From Primula veris (Eukaryota; Streptophyta; Magnoliopsida; Ericales; Primulaceae), in assembly GCA_963682055.1 (NCBI GenBank), contig OY821746.1, forward strand, positions 5,181,992 to 5,245,991: a DNA stretch of 64,000 nucleotides. Reading direction: 5' to 3'. Each line of letters opens with the position of its first letter. The first letter of the stretch is position 1. The position numbers and the translations under genes are program-made. This document shows positions 48,947-60,340 of this stretch, one piece after another. The notes beneath the pieces were generated by a model. That model did not search any database, was not told the DNA's origin, and saw only the letters and a list, made by a program, of their open reading frames with translations.

Positions 48947-50599
48947 CTTTGCTTTTCCAGGAGGTAAGCTGACTCTCCCAGCTCCGGCCGTTACATCGTT
49001 ATCTGTAGATTCTATGGTTTGACTAAAATACCCACTATTGAATTACTATTACCTTTTGTTGTTGGTGCTTTTGCCTTCCCTACAACTTTACTTTCATTTT
49101 GATTGAATTGGAAAATGTTTAAGCTTTTACTATAATTCATCATAATTATCCGTGCACGCTGTTTATAGAAGTTTTGAGAACTTCATATTAGTATTCAATT
49201 ATTATTATTTGTTTCGGTGTGTGTAAATAGTTCTCGTATTTTGATAATTTAAATGTGATGGGGAGATTCCAAATGTATTAATTATTCTATTTAGTGTTTG
49301 TAGATATACTCTGAGGACGTTATGAATAAGTTTTAGCGCAAAAGAATACTACACACATTTCACATTTGCATATACGTCAATAAACCTTTTTATTTATATA
49401 GTCAACTTTAAAAATAGAAATATAGCTTTCTCATTACACCTTTCTAAACAATATATAATATGTAAATATGTAAGGTTTCTTAACAATGTTATCCAAATAT
49501 TCAAACGTAAATAAACATATATACGTGTTTCTTTCACAATACAATTACGTTAACATAACTTGTCTTTTATGCCCTAAAATATCAACTACGTACGTTGCGT
49601 ACATATATTTCTAATGATAACTTTTCTTACCTGCCAGACACACATGCTTATTTTTCTCATAAGCAAAGTCAAAATGTTAAAACATAATTAACCACGATCC
49701 ATGACAAGAGACAAAGCAATACTAGCAGCCTGCAATTTGGGCTTTACTCATTAACACATGAGTAAATTGTACAATGACCTTATAACTTCTCCAATATTCT
49801 TTTTGGTTCTTATAGTTTTATTTGAAATACTAAGAGTCCGTAGTTTTTAAGTTCTGTACAGTTTTTTCTAGTTAATGTTGCGGAAACACTTTAGCTCATT
49901 CCAAATCATATAAAGTCACCGTTTTATGAGTTTTTAGTGTAAGTTTGTATTTCCATTAACATCAACTATGTAGAAACTGGTTCCTACTTACACACTTTAT
50001 GATTTTAATACTGTAGAAAAAAAAACAATGAAAATTGACCATTGCATTATAATTTTCACGTATGCATTTTTCTTCAAATTTAAGAGCAAATATTTGATGT
50101 AAAAAAACAAAAGTAGCGTACATAGTAGCAGTACACCTTCATTAATATTAGAGGACATATTAAAACTTGAGAGAAGCCAAAATAAAGATTTCACTTAAAA
50201 AAAACTACTAAGAAAATATTTAAAAATAATAATACTAACAGGTCGCCTGGCGCCTAATACACTTTGCTTGCTTAGTCCTGCCTAATATGCAAGAATTTTA
50301 GGTTTCGTCTACTGCATATAAGTTCCATCTTATTTCCGCATAAACTCGCTTTTTAAAAATAAAAACCAATGAGTCAAAACTCAAAACACAAATACTAGTG
50401 CTATTTCATTTAAACTACAAGGACTAAATATTACTATCAAGTAATAATGATTATTATTATTATTGTAATATATACTTTAAAGCATTAATACAATCAAAAC
50501 CCTTTTGTCCCACACATCTAAGCCCCTTTTAAAAGAAGTCCTTTAAGTTTTCAAAACCTCCTTAAACCAACCCTCCTTTCTCTCTCTCTAGTCTCTCCC
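48947..50599. other. Intergenic and DUF538 upstream region
   Basis: No gene is seen. The last 100 bases before the DUF538 start contain a CT-rich leader (TCTCTCTCTCTAGTCTCTCCC). A weak TATA-like ATATATAC lies near 50469. Confidence 0.5.
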
Positions 50600-51909
50600 A
50601 TGGCATCCTCCCTACAAATCTCTCTCCTCATCTTCATCTCTCTCCCTCTTCTCTCCCTCTCCTCCATCCATGACCTTCTTCGTAGCCGAGGCTTACCCGC
50701 AGGTCTCTTTCCAAAGGACACAAAATCCTACTCTTTATCAAACACTGGCCTTTTAGAAGTGTACATAGGGTCACCATGCTTGACCAAGTTCGATACGATG
50801 GCGTATTACGAGAGTGTTGTGAGAGCTAACCTTAGCTACGGTTCGCTTAAAGGGGTTGTGGGTTTTTCTCAAGAGGAGTTGTTTTTGTGGTTACCTGTGA
50901 TTGATATTAGTGTTGTTGATCCTAAGTCTGGTTTGATTTTGTTTGATATTGGGTTGGCTCAGAAACAGCTCTCGCTTTCGCTCTTCGAAGATCCTCATGA
51001 TTGCAAGCGTGACAACAATGGTAATATTATTTACAAGAAAATGTCATGGTAGCTAGCAACTATTTTTTCTCTGACATTTTTCGTGTTATTTTATTTTATT
51101 TTTTAATCTTTGTTTTTGCATGAGTTTAGCGCGTTCTTTGAGATTCATGCTGTTTGTTCAATTGTATATTTTTAAAATACTTATATATGAATTAATTAGC
51201 ATGATTACTCTATGGAGGGATGAGCTAAATTTGTTTATTTCGTAAACGAATCTTTTGTTTAGTATCTAGTACTCTTAGTTTCTCGATGAATGTTCAAGAC
51301 TAATTTATGGAGGGATTTTGGTTTTAAAAAAATATACATTTTTCTTTTTAGTCTGTATACTTAGGGGACAATTACTTATAATATGCAAGTTTGTTCATTG
51401 TAACTTTTAAATTTTTTGGGAATGTTTATTAGGAGGGGGTTTTCCATTTAACCTAGTTAATTAATTTTGTTGTTTAAACAGTGTAACATTTTTTTTCTCT
51501 GACTTTTCTGATTCAACTTCATAAACCTTGTAGATTATGTATCGATATTTTAATAATGAAATGAACAGTGTTTTGATGTTTCGTTTTCTGTGAGACAGTG
51601 TGAGTACATTATAAGTGAAAAGTCATCATTTATGGAATTTGGTGGCCGTTTTTGGTTATGCTAGTTAATGAGCTAGATATTCATTATTCTTGAATTATAT
51701 GAAAAAATATATCAACACTCAACAGCAAAACATATCTAGTAATATTATTCCGATTTAAAAATACCAATTATCCACTATGGAGCAATATTGGAACTCTGTT
51801 CCACATAAATCGTTTAGTTTGCTAGACCAATTTATTTAGTCTTACAATAATCTTAAGTCCAACTTACTGCTCTTTTTTTTGCAGGTGCTTTTTTAAAGAT
51901 GAATGTTAG
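50600..51909 (+). CDS. DUF538-family secreted protein
   Basis: A small plant protein of the DUF538 family, whose biochemical role is not settled; the Arabidopsis member SVB affects trichome branching. Residues 1 to about 22 form a hydrophobic signal peptide (LLIFISLPLLSLSS). The DUF538 core follows: LLRSRGLPAGLFPKD, the V-x-I/Y-G-S-PC region (VYIGSPC), LSYGSLKGVVGFSQEELFLWLPV and GLILFDIGLAQKQLSLSLFEDP. Unspliced, the frame stops at 51052 (150 residues). A GT donor inside the final Trp codon (exon ends 51048) and a strong acceptor TTTTTTTTGCAG (exon restarts 51885) would replace the stop with seven more residues, CFFKDEC, ending at 51909. I favour the spliced form. It appears intact. Confidence 0.85.
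51049..51884 (+). other. Candidate terminal intron of DUF538 gene
   Basis: An 836-base AT-rich segment beginning GTAGCT and ending in a long pyrimidine tract plus GCAG. Splicing keeps the reading frame. Retaining the intron gives a stop two bases after the donor G, so the two forms differ only at the C-terminus. Confidence 0.55.
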
Positions 51910-52361
51910 AGACAAGCAAAGTTTGGAAGCTTATTAAGAATAGTAGAAGAGAAGATGCAATTACTTCGATTGCTAGTTTTTTTTTTTTTTTTTTCTGAAC
52001 CATAGTTGATGGAGTGTTCTAATTAATTAGGTCCCACTGGAGTTGTAAATGTGTTGAATATTTCCACTAGCGCTAGATGGTAATCTTCCAACTTGTTTTT
52101 CATTTCAATCATTTCTATCATTTCTTTTTTTTTTTTTTTTTTGATTGTTTTGAATTCACTACAAAAGATTCGAAGTTAAAGAATCTGTATCTCTTTCCAA
52201 TATTGCAAATCTCATCTTTGATTCAACTGTATTAGGAAGCGTTTTTTATAGATCCGATCCTATCTTAAATAAGTCCAAACACTGTGCTTAGGTTCATTTT
52301 GTCAGTTCAACACATAAAACTCCAAAAATGGAAATTAAAAATTCACGGGCGAAATCAAAAG
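51910..52361 (+). other. DUF538 3' flank
   Basis: Probable 3' UTR with T-runs at about 51979-51994 and 52124-52142, then spacer. No gene is seen. Confidence 0.4.
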
Positions 52362-53058
52362 TGTTACGTATTGGATGACAATTATATTCGTCCTAATTTC
52401 TTGAGTGAAAAGAAGAAAATATGAGCATTAAGGGAGAATTACATTATGTTCAAGTACTTTGTATGAAAGTTCACTTTTATCTGCATATCTTAGTGATAGA
52501 ACATAAAAATCAGACCCGAATATTTTTCGGGTCATAATCAACTCACTTTATAAATGGGTATCCAACGCTTAATGGGTCATCTCATATTGGTTATAGGAAT
52601 TGAGGTGCTACTACCCAAAGCCCAAGCCCAATCAAATGGGGACCCTTGTCTGAGAAATCCCTGGGATGAAGACATTTGTCACTATCCTAGAAGGCGCAGT
52701 TGCCTATAAATAGCCCACTACCCCTCCTAGAAAAGGACCAGAAAATCTATCCAAAAAATATAGAGAGAAGTTAAGAAAAGAGAGAAACTAACCAAAGCAT
52801 ATCACATCGAGAAACAAACCGAGAAAAGACAGCCGAGCACCGAATAAAAGAGGAGAAAGATCAAGACGAGAGATTAAATAGTTATATCGAGCATAATTGT
52901 AAAATCGGAATACGAATCCGAACAAGTGTAGTAGTCCGAACAAGGATAATAATCCGAGCAATAATAAAGATCAGGAAGTATCATTTATTCACGTCGATTT
53001 GTCATTTTTATCTTCGTTGAAAAGCCTAACGCGACCGACCAAAGTTATGGCTTTATCA
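52362..53058 (+). repeat. 5' LTR of Tat element (left edge uncertain)
   Basis: The right edge is placed at CA (53057-53058), two bases before the primer-binding site. TATAAATA at 52705-52712 is a good promoter TATA. An 8-bp stem-loop, GACCCGAA with TTCGGGTC, lies at 52513-52533 in the likely U3. The left edge is a guess at TGTTACG; without the 3' LTR it could be elsewhere between about 52100 and 52560. Confidence 0.4.
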
Positions 53059-53060
53059 AA

Positions 53061-53077
53061 TGGCGCCGTCTCCGGGA
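53061..53077 (+). promoter_or_regulatory. Primer-binding site, tRNA-Asp type
   Basis: TGGCGCCGT followed by CTCCGGGAA is close to the complement of the 3' end of tRNA-Asp (TGGCGCCGTTGCCGGGG). It differs at two central positions and one near the end. This primer choice is usual in Tat and Athila elements. Confidence 0.85.
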
Positions 53078-53137
53078 ATCATCTAGTTCCCAACTAGTTT
53101 AGAATTCGAATACCAATACTCTGCCAGACGAGCGACA

Positions 53138-56100
53138 ATGGTTACCAATGTAGAGGAAACCCATCCCGAGATAGTAGAAACCAATAACCAAAACACGCAA
53201 ATTAGCCAACAAGATCTCGACGATCTACTCGCTATCCGCGACAGATATGAAGCTATCCAATCCGGAAACCAACCAACAACCTCCTACGCAAACCAAGAAC
53301 AGCCGATCGAACCACCTCGACATTTCATCGAAGGGATTGTCGACGAACACATTTCGTCCTCGGAGGACGAACAAGACGTGCCCGTATTAAGGCGTGCACG
53401 AAGACGCTTAACCGGGTCCCAAGCAGGGCCAAGCCCTAGAGTCCCTTTGCCTACGACCTCGGTCAACTCTGGTGCCCGTTTACAAACGGACGAGGCCCAT
53501 CAGTTTGGCATGCCCGAGGATCGTGTACTCGGACAGTCGCCACGACTGCCGACTAATTCTCCGAGGGTGATTACACCACCCACGGTGGAGGTACAACATG
53601 TCGTTCCCTTAGCCGATGAAAGGAACTACACACAGCTACAAGCTCAGCTGGCGGCATGCATGACGGCCATGACAGCGGCCGGCATCGCATTGCCAGTTAT
53701 CCAACCCAACAAAGACCCACGCCATGAAGGGGAAGATTCTGCCTACAGAGCCGCCTTGGAGGCAGCGGGTCGGCGAACCGATACAAGAGTCCCCCACCAA
53801 GGGGGCAATGTCCCAATAACTATCGTCCATCCGAACACACATATGGAACGTGTCCACACAAACACGAAGGACGATAGATATCCCGAATACAGGATCGGGG
53901 AGGGATATGGCCCACCACCACATCAGGAAGGATACCCTCCCCCCTACCAAGTCACGGATGACGCGTTCCAACAGGCTTGGAACGTATGCCAAGAAACCCC
54001 GTGTGCTGAACAGATCACACGGTACCGCAATCCTATGGGATTCGTCATCCCAGAGTTCAGGCTCTATGACGGGAAGAGTTGCCCTATCGACCATCTGAGG
54101 CACTACAAGACGAAGATGGAACTGTGGAGTGATGACCATGCACTGATGTGCAAATTTTTCAAAAACAGCTTGGGTCAAGAGGCTTCGTCATGGTATCATA
54201 ACTTACCACGGGGCTCCATTAGAAACTGGGCAGAACTGCTAAGAGCGTACTCCACCCGGTACGCTGCTCATCGAAAAAAGAAGGTTAGTATCGAAACCCT
54301 TCTTAAAATGACGATGATGCCAAATGAAAGGCTCAACGATTACTGCATACGTTTCATCGACGTAGCAAACCAGATTCCACGATACGCCAATAATATAGCC
54401 ATCCAAAACTTTATCAACTCCATCCCTAATGGCTATTGGGCGAGAAGGAAGTTCATAGGCAAAAACTTCCCGACCACTGATTCCCTGCTAGCCTATTGTA
54501 CCCACCTCACCGATAAGAACGACGAACTGCGTTTCCTAAACCGAACTCTACCAAGAAGAGAGTCGGTCCGTGAGGCACAGGTGGGTCGCAAAAGAGTTAG
54601 AAATAACCAGGGAGAAGCATTCCAACCGACCAGGAAGGGCAAAGAGCCCGAGGTCCATAGCAGGGGAGAGCGACCACGAGCACTAGAGCCTAAACCGCTC
54701 CAGATCGCATACCCAACACCGACCAACGAACATAAACCGCTCCAGCTCGCCTACCCGATGCCACCCAAGCCATTTCAACAGGTGCGGCCCCAAGAGAGGG
54801 AACACCGAGGCACTGTCGGACCGGTCGAGCTGCGATACACTTTCAACCTGTCTGCTGAATATATCCTCAAGGATATATGCAGGGAAAGTTGGTATTCCCG
54901 ACCACAACCGATCATCTCTCCCCCCAATCAGAGAGATTCCAAGCTCTTCTACGCGTATCACGAGGATCACGGCCATCTCACTGAGCATTGCCGTAACCTA
55001 CGATGGAGAATGAACCAGTGGGGCGATGCAGGATACCTAGCCAAGTTCATCAAAGGAGCTGGGAATAAAGGCAAACAACTGGCCATCGAGGGATCTGACA
55101 ACCGGCAAGGCAAAACGATCAATGTCGTTCATATGTCACGACCCAAGGGCCCAGGCGGGGAACGATCACGACAACGGAAGCTGGCCCACTTTAGCCAAGT
55201 AGCCAAGACATCACAGGCATCGACCTCAAAACGACAATGCACACCACGACGTCATCCGCCCATTTCTTTTTCGGATCTTGACGAAGAAGGGGTGATATAC
55301 CCCCACGGAGACGCCATAAACCTCCGCGTTCAAATCGGCCTAGACACAGTCAGCAGGGTACTTGTCGACCAAGGAGCCTCTTGTGATATCATGTACAAAG
55401 AGCTCTTCAACAAGATGGAACTCAAGCTGCAAGATCTTCAGCCTACCGATGTCACACTGATCGGATTCATCTCCGAAACGACCAAACCTTTGGGTAAGAT
55501 CGTCCTCAGTGTCACAACAGGGTCCATGTCGGTTCCCGTGGAGTTCTTAGTGGTCGACGACCACTCCGGGCACAACGCAATATTGGGTCGACCTTGGCTA
55601 CATGCCATGAAGGCCATACCCTCGACCTATCACCAAAAGGTCAAATACCCGAATGATAGGGGGGCGATCGAGACAGCCAGAGGATGTCAAGAAGATTCAA
55701 GACGCTGCGAGGACATCACTGCGACTCTCCAACAACAACGAAGCACTGTGGAACAACCCACCAGCACAAAGAAGCTGATCAGCCAAATATCCAAGGCCGA
55801 AAGGGTTGTCGAAGAACAAGTAGGAGAGACACTTAGGAAGGTGTATATCCCGGATATGGACGAGGAGCACTATTTCCTCATCGGCGATAACCTTCCAAAA
55901 CAGGAATCCGAGGAGTTAGAAGCGTTCCTTTTCAGCAACATTGATAAATTCGCCTGGAGTCCTAAAGACATGCCGGGCCTAGACCCCACTACAGCATGCC
56001 ACCACCTAAGTGTAAACGCCGAGTACAAGCCAATAGCACAGAGAAGCAGAAAAGTCTCTGTACAGCACAGAGCAGCTATAGTCGCTGAAGTACAAAAGCT

Positions 56101-59056
56101 ATTGGAGGCTGGAGCCATAAGGGAGGTTTACTATCCCAAATGGTTGTCCAACCCGGTCGTCGTCCCTAAGAAGAACGGGAAGGAAAGAGTCTGTATAGAC
56201 TTCACCAACCTCAATAAAGCCTGCCCGAGGGACCACTTTCCCCTTCCAAGGATCGATCAACTGGTGGACGCAACAGCGGGAGCGGAACGGATGACCTTCC
56301 TTGATGCGTACTCAGGATACCATCAAATTCCCCTCGCCCGCGAAGATCAAGAAAAGACATCATTTATATCGCCTTTGGGAAATTATTGCTACACGGTAAT
56401 GCCGTTCGGCCTACGCAATGCGGGGGCAACATACCAAAGGATGATAACACGGGTATGTCGAGATCATATAGGGAAAACGATGGAGGTATACATAGACGAC
56501 ATGGTCGTCAAAAGCGAAAGAGCCACGTCCCACCTTCAAGATATCAGGGACGTTTTCCGAACGCTGGGCGAGCACAAACTGAAACTCAATGCGAGCAAGT
56601 GTGCATTTGGCGTCAGCAAAGGGAAATTCTTGGGGCATATGGTTAGCCGACGAGGAATAGAGGCTAATCCCGATCAAATAACGGCTCTACGAAACCTAGC
56701 AGCGCCCAAGAATAAGAAACAGGTACAAGAGCTCACGGGAATGATGGCCGCGCTGAGCAGGTTCATTAGCCGATCTGCAGATAAGGGACGGCCATTTTTC
56801 GAATCACTCAAGAAGGATAAAAAATTCGTCTGGGATCCGGAATGTGAAGCTTCATTCAACAATCTCAAAGAGTACTTGAGGACATTGCCACTGCTAGTAA
56901 GGCCGAACAGAGGAGACATTCTGGCATGCTACCTAGCAGTCTCCGCCACAGCTGTGAGCGCGGTCATCCTAAGAGAAGAAGGTCGCGAACAATTTCCGAT
57001 CTACTTCGTCAGCAAGACTCTGGTCGAAGCCGAAACACGTTATCTACCCTTGGAAAAGCTATGCCTGGCATTGGTCATCGCAACCAGGAAGTTGCCACAC
57101 TATTTCATAGCTCATCAGGTCCGGGTATATACAAAGTTTCATATTAAAGAGTCACTTCGACGGACGGACATTAGCGGCCGAGTTGCCGCCTGGGGGGTCG
57201 AGCTATCCCAATTTCATATTGAATTCGCGCCCCGCCATTCCATAAGGGGACAAGTCCTGGCCGATTTCGTCGCAGAATTCACCGAAGGCTATGACGAGCC
57301 TTTGGCACACTCTCCCCAATCACACTGGCAGATACATGTCGACGGATCAGCCACCAAGGACGGATCAGGAGCAGGGATCGTCCTAAAATCTAGAGAGGGA
57401 GCAATCATCGAAAAAAGCATAAAACTGGGCTTCCGAGCTACCAACAATGAGGCAGAATACGAGGCCATGATAAATGGCATGCTTATTGCCCGATCCCTTG
57501 GATGCTCCCACTTAATTGCAAGCTCAGACTCCATGCTCATCGTCAATCAAGCCATCCGCGAGTACCAAGCGAAAGATGATAGAATGATCCTCTACCAAGA
57601 AAAAGTCCAAAGCTTGATGGCCACCTTCGAACAGTGTGAGTTAGTAAGAATCAATCGAGCCGAGAATTCACATGCTGATGCATTGGCCACCCTAGCCTCG
57701 ACATTAACATTGACCGACTCCCGGTCGATCACAGTGGAACTACTGCCGACCCCGAGCATAACGAAAAGGGTAAACCGGGTGACATCGATACAATACGAAC
57801 TAGGTTGGATGGAGGACATGACCCATTATCTGCGAAGCGGAACGCTTCCGGTCGATAAGATAAAAGCGCTGAAGATTACAAGAAAATCTCCTCGATTCTG
57901 GCTATCCGAGGATGATAAACTATACAAATCCAGTTACCGGGGACCACATCTACTGTGCGTCCCGACCGAGCTACAACTGCCGGTCTTGGAGGAAATCCAC
58001 GAAGGATCCTGCGGAGCACACATCAAAGGGCGATCACTTGCAAACAAGGCAGTGACCCAAGGATATTGGTGGCCCTATATCAAGCGAGACGCCGATGCAT
58101 ACGTCCAACGATGCGACAAATGCCAACGATTCGCCAAGATACCACGGCTCCCATCATCTATGATGACCCCGGTATCAGCACCATGGCCGTTCGCTCAATG
58201 GGCAATCGACTTGGTCGGTAAACTCCCAAGAGCACCTGGGAATGTGGAATATCTAATCGTTGCGACTGATTATTTCACCAAATGGGTCGAAGCAAAACCC
58301 CTCCGAGAAATCAAAGCCAGCAACGTCAAACAATTCATTTGGAAATACATCATAACCAGGTTCGGTATACCGTACGCAATAGTCGCCGACAACGGAACCC
58401 AGTTCAAAGATGCCAATTTACAGCTGTGGTACGAGGAACTCGGTATCCGAAAATTCTATTCGACGCCGACATACCCACAAGGGAACGGGCAAGCCGAAGT
58501 GTCAAACCGAACAATATTAGACGGCATCAAGACCACCCTTGAACAAGCAAAGGGGAGGTGGCCCGAGCGGCTACTCAACGTTTTATGGTCATGCCGAACT
58601 ACACCCAAGACGGGCACCAAGGAAACCCCGTTTAGCTTAGCATACGGTGTTGAGGCCATCATACCGACAGAGATCGGGCTACCCACGCTCCGAACAACGT
58701 TGGTCGAGCAGGGAAATAATGAACAAAGAATGAGAGAAGAGCTCGACATGATAGACGAGAAACGAGAGATAGCGGCCCTTACCTTAGCTAAATACCAACA
58801 AAGCGTAAAGCAAACCTATGACAAGAGAGTAAAAGGGTCTAAAGAATTCATGGTAGGAGAACTGGTGCTGCGACGAGTGACGGTCTATACCCGCAACGAA
58901 ATACATGGCAAACTAAGCCCTACCTGGGAAGGCCCATACGAAATCGTCAAGCAAACAAGTCCAGTCTCTTACAAAATCAAAAGCGTCCTGTTCGCCAACA
59001 GCCGAGGGGAAAAGAATTCTTGGAATGTGGCTAACTTAAAGAAGTACTACGTATAG
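53138..59056 (+). CDS. Tat-lineage gag-pol polyprotein, 1972 residues, intact
   Basis: One uninterrupted frame. Gag: a variable N-terminus with low-complexity stretches, then the capsid-like domain at about residues 300-455 and a histidine/cysteine segment YHEDHGHLTEHC (607-618) in place of a classical zinc knuckle. Protease: VLVDQGASCDIMY (catalytic D744). Reverse transcriptase: about 995-1170, with FLDAYSGYHQ and YIDD (1118-1121). RNase H: about 1225-1380. A second, Tat-specific RNase H: about 1395-1520, with VDGSA, NNEAEYEA, ASSDS and HADALA. Integrase: zinc binding by H1621, H1628, C1659 and C1662, and catalytic D1691, D1751 and E1787 with 35 residues between the last two. No stop or frameshift, so this copy may be young or under selection. 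The ATG is the first in the frame after the primer site. Confidence 0.93.
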   Translation: MVTNVEETHPEIVETNNQNTQISQQDLDDLLAIRDRYEAIQSGNQPTTSYANQEQPIEPPRHFIEGIVDEHISSSEDEQDVPVLRRARRRLTGSQAGPSPRVPLPTTSVNSGARLQTDEAHQFGMPEDRVLGQSPRLPTNSPRVITPPTVEVQHVVPLADERNYTQLQAQLAACMTAMTAAGIALPVIQPNKDPRHEGEDSAYRAALEAAGRRTDTRVPHQGGNVPITIVHPNTHMERVHTNTKDDRYPEYRIGEGYGPPPHQEGYPPPYQVTDDAFQQAWNVCQETPCAEQITRYRNPMGFVIPEFRLYDGKSCPIDHLRHYKTKMELWSDDHALMCKFFKNSLGQEASSWYHNLPRGSIRNWAELLRAYSTRYAAHRKKKVSIETLLKMTMMPNERLNDYCIRFIDVANQIPRYANNIAIQNFINSIPNGYWARRKFIGKNFPTTDSLLAYCTHLTDKNDELRFLNRTLPRRESVREAQVGRKRVRNNQGEAFQPTRKGKEPEVHSRGERPRALEPKPLQIAYPTPTNEHKPLQLAYPMPPKPFQQVRPQEREHRGTVGPVELRYTFNLSAEYILKDICRESWYSRPQPIISPPNQRDSKLFYAYHEDHGHLTEHCRNLRWRMNQWGDAGYLAKFIKGAGNKGKQLAIEGSDNRQGKTINVVHMSRPKGPGGERSRQRKLAHFSQVAKTSQASTSKRQCTPRRHPPISFSDLDEEGVIYPHGDAINLRVQIGLDTVSRVLVDQGASCDIMYKELFNKMELKLQDLQPTDVTLIGFISETTKPLGKIVLSVTTGSMSVPVEFLVVDDHSGHNAILGRPWLHAMKAIPSTYHQKVKYPNDRGAIETARGCQEDSRRCEDITATLQQQRSTVEQPTSTKKLISQISKAERVVEEQVGETLRKVYIPDMDEEHYFLIGDNLPKQESEELEAFLFSNIDKFAWSPKDMPGLDPTTACHHLSVNAEYKPIAQRSRKVSVQHRAAIVAEVQKLLEAGAIREVYYPKWLSNPVVVPKKNGKERVCIDFTNLNKACPRDHFPLPRIDQLVDATAGAERMTFLDAYSGYHQIPLAREDQEKTSFISPLGNYCYTVMPFGLRNAGATYQRMITRVCRDHIGKTMEVYIDDMVVKSERATSHLQDIRDVFRTLGEHKLKLNASKCAFGVSKGKFLGHMVSRRGIEANPDQITALRNLAAPKNKKQVQELTGMMAALSRFISRSADKGRPFFESLKKDKKFVWDPECEASFNNLKEYLRTLPLLVRPNRGDILACYLAVSATAVSAVILREEGREQFPIYFVSKTLVEAETRYLPLEKLCLALVIATRKLPHYFIAHQVRVYTKFHIKESLRRTDISGRVAAWGVELSQFHIEFAPRHSIRGQVLADFVAEFTEGYDEPLAHSPQSHWQIHVDGSATKDGSGAGIVLKSREGAIIEKSIKLGFRATNNEAEYEAMINGMLIARSLGCSHLIASSDSMLIVNQAIREYQAKDDRMILYQEKVQSLMATFEQCELVRINRAENSHADALATLASTLTLTDSRSITVELLPTPSITKRVNRVTSIQYELGWMEDMTHYLRSGTLPVDKIKALKITRKSPRFWLSEDDKLYKSSYRGPHLLCVPTELQLPVLEEIHEGSCGAHIKGRSLANKAVTQGYWWPYIKRDADAYVQRCDKCQRFAKIPRLPSSMMTPVSAPWPFAQWAIDLVGKLPRAPGNVEYLIVATDYFTKWVEAKPLREIKASNVKQFIWKYIITRFGIPYAIVADNGTQFKDANLQLWYEELGIRKFYSTPTYPQGNGQAEVSNRTILDGIKTTLEQAKGRWPERLLNVLWSCRTTPKTGTKETPFSLAYGVEAIIPTEIGLPTLRTTLVEQGNNEQRMREELDMIDEKREIAALTLAKYQQSVKQTYDKRVKGSKEFMVGELVLRRVTVYTRNEIHGKLSPTWEGPYEIVKQTSPVSYKIKSVLFANSRGEKNSWNVANLKKYYV

Positions 59057-59170
59057 GCAATCCTCCGAATACAAGTACAAGTACAAGTACAGGTGCTACC
59101 TTACCCTTCTTGCTTAATGGCATTATCTTTCTTCTTTTGAATGAATAAAATATATTACTATGCTGTCTAC

Positions 59171-60045
59171 TGATACTATGAAATTCCCAACATGGCCGAA
59201 GTGCCTAGGAATACTATGAAAGTCCGTAAATGGCGTGTTACCAAATGAACGTCTAGGCATACTATGAAATTCCCAACATGGCCGAAGTGCCTAGGAATAC
59301 TATGAAATTCCGTAAATGGCGTGTTACCGAAGGAACGTCTAGGGATACTATGAAATTCCCAACATGGCCGAAGTGCCTAAGAAATACTATGAAATCCCGT
59401 AAATGGCGTGTTACCGAAGGAACGTCTAGGGATACTATGAAATTCCCAACATGGCCGAAGTGCCTAGGAATACTATGAAAGTCCGTAAATGGCGTGTTAC
59501 CAAATGAACGTCTAGGCATACTATGAAATTCCCAACATGGCCGAAGTGCCTAGGAATACTATGAAAGTCCGTAAATGGCGTGTTACCAAATGAACGTCTA
59601 GGCATACTATGAAATTCCCAACATGGCCGAAGTGCCTAGGAATACTATGAAAGTCCGTAAATGGCGTGTTACCAAATGAACGTCTAGGCATATTATGAAA
59701 TTCCCAACATGGCCGAAGTGCCTAGGAATACTATGAAAGTCCGTAAATGGCGTGTTACCAAATGAACGTCTAGGCATATTATGAAATTCCCAACATGGCC
59801 GAAGTGCCTAGGAATACTATGAAAGTCCGTAAATGGCGTGTTACCAAATGAACGTCTAGGCATATTATGAAATTCCCAACATGGCCGAAGTGCCTAGGAA
59901 TACTATGAAAGTCCGTAAATGGCGTGTTACCAAATGAACGTCTAGGCATACTATGAAATTCCCAACATGGCCGAAGTGCCTAGGAATACTATGAAATTCC
60001 CAACATGGCGTGTTACCGAAGGAACGCCTAGGAATACTATGAAAT
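59171..60045 (+). repeat. 86-bp tandem array, about 10 copies
   Basis: The anchor AAATTCCCAACATGGCCG begins at 59181, 59267, 59353, 59440, 59526, 59612, 59698, 59784, 59870 and 59956, giving spacings of 86 (once 87). Each unit is itself two diverged halves starting ACTATGAAA-TCC, of about 38 and 48 bases. The last unit is a truncated hybrid. Some central copies are nearly identical, indicating recent expansion. The location between pol and the antisense gene matches the hypervariable 3' region of Tat elements. Frames across it are artefacts. Confidence 0.95.
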
Positions 60046-60340
60046 TTATATGCAGGTACAATGCAAGGAATTATTGAGATCCACTTTACGACGGCGATGT
60101 AATATAAATTGGCTAAAACAATGAAGGAGAATCAATCTAAACGACAAAATATCAACAAAAAGCATCTCCAAAACAGGAATAACGAAATAACAAATGATTT
60201 GGCAAGGAAAAATCGATCCGACCAATTAAATCGCAATACGGCAATGGAAAGGTACAAAACAGGAATCAAGAAATCACATATATAATCCTCGCCCGCATTA
60301 CGGAGGCAACAAGAAGATCAACGACACTAAACAGATTCAT
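60046..60340 (+). other. Tat element spacer after tandem array
   Basis: Non-coding, A-rich sequence between the 86-bp array and the 3' end of the antisense gene. It probably includes the antisense gene's 3' UTR on the minus strand. Confidence 0.5.

Noticed and set aside
53636..54178. Minus-strand frame of 180 codons inside gag
   Set aside because: A shadow of the intact sense gag frame, with no recognisable domain.
59262..59519. Frames on both strands across the 86-bp array
   Set aside because: The array is non-coding tandem DNA. An 86-bp period shifts frame each unit, and the frames persist only because the units lack stops.
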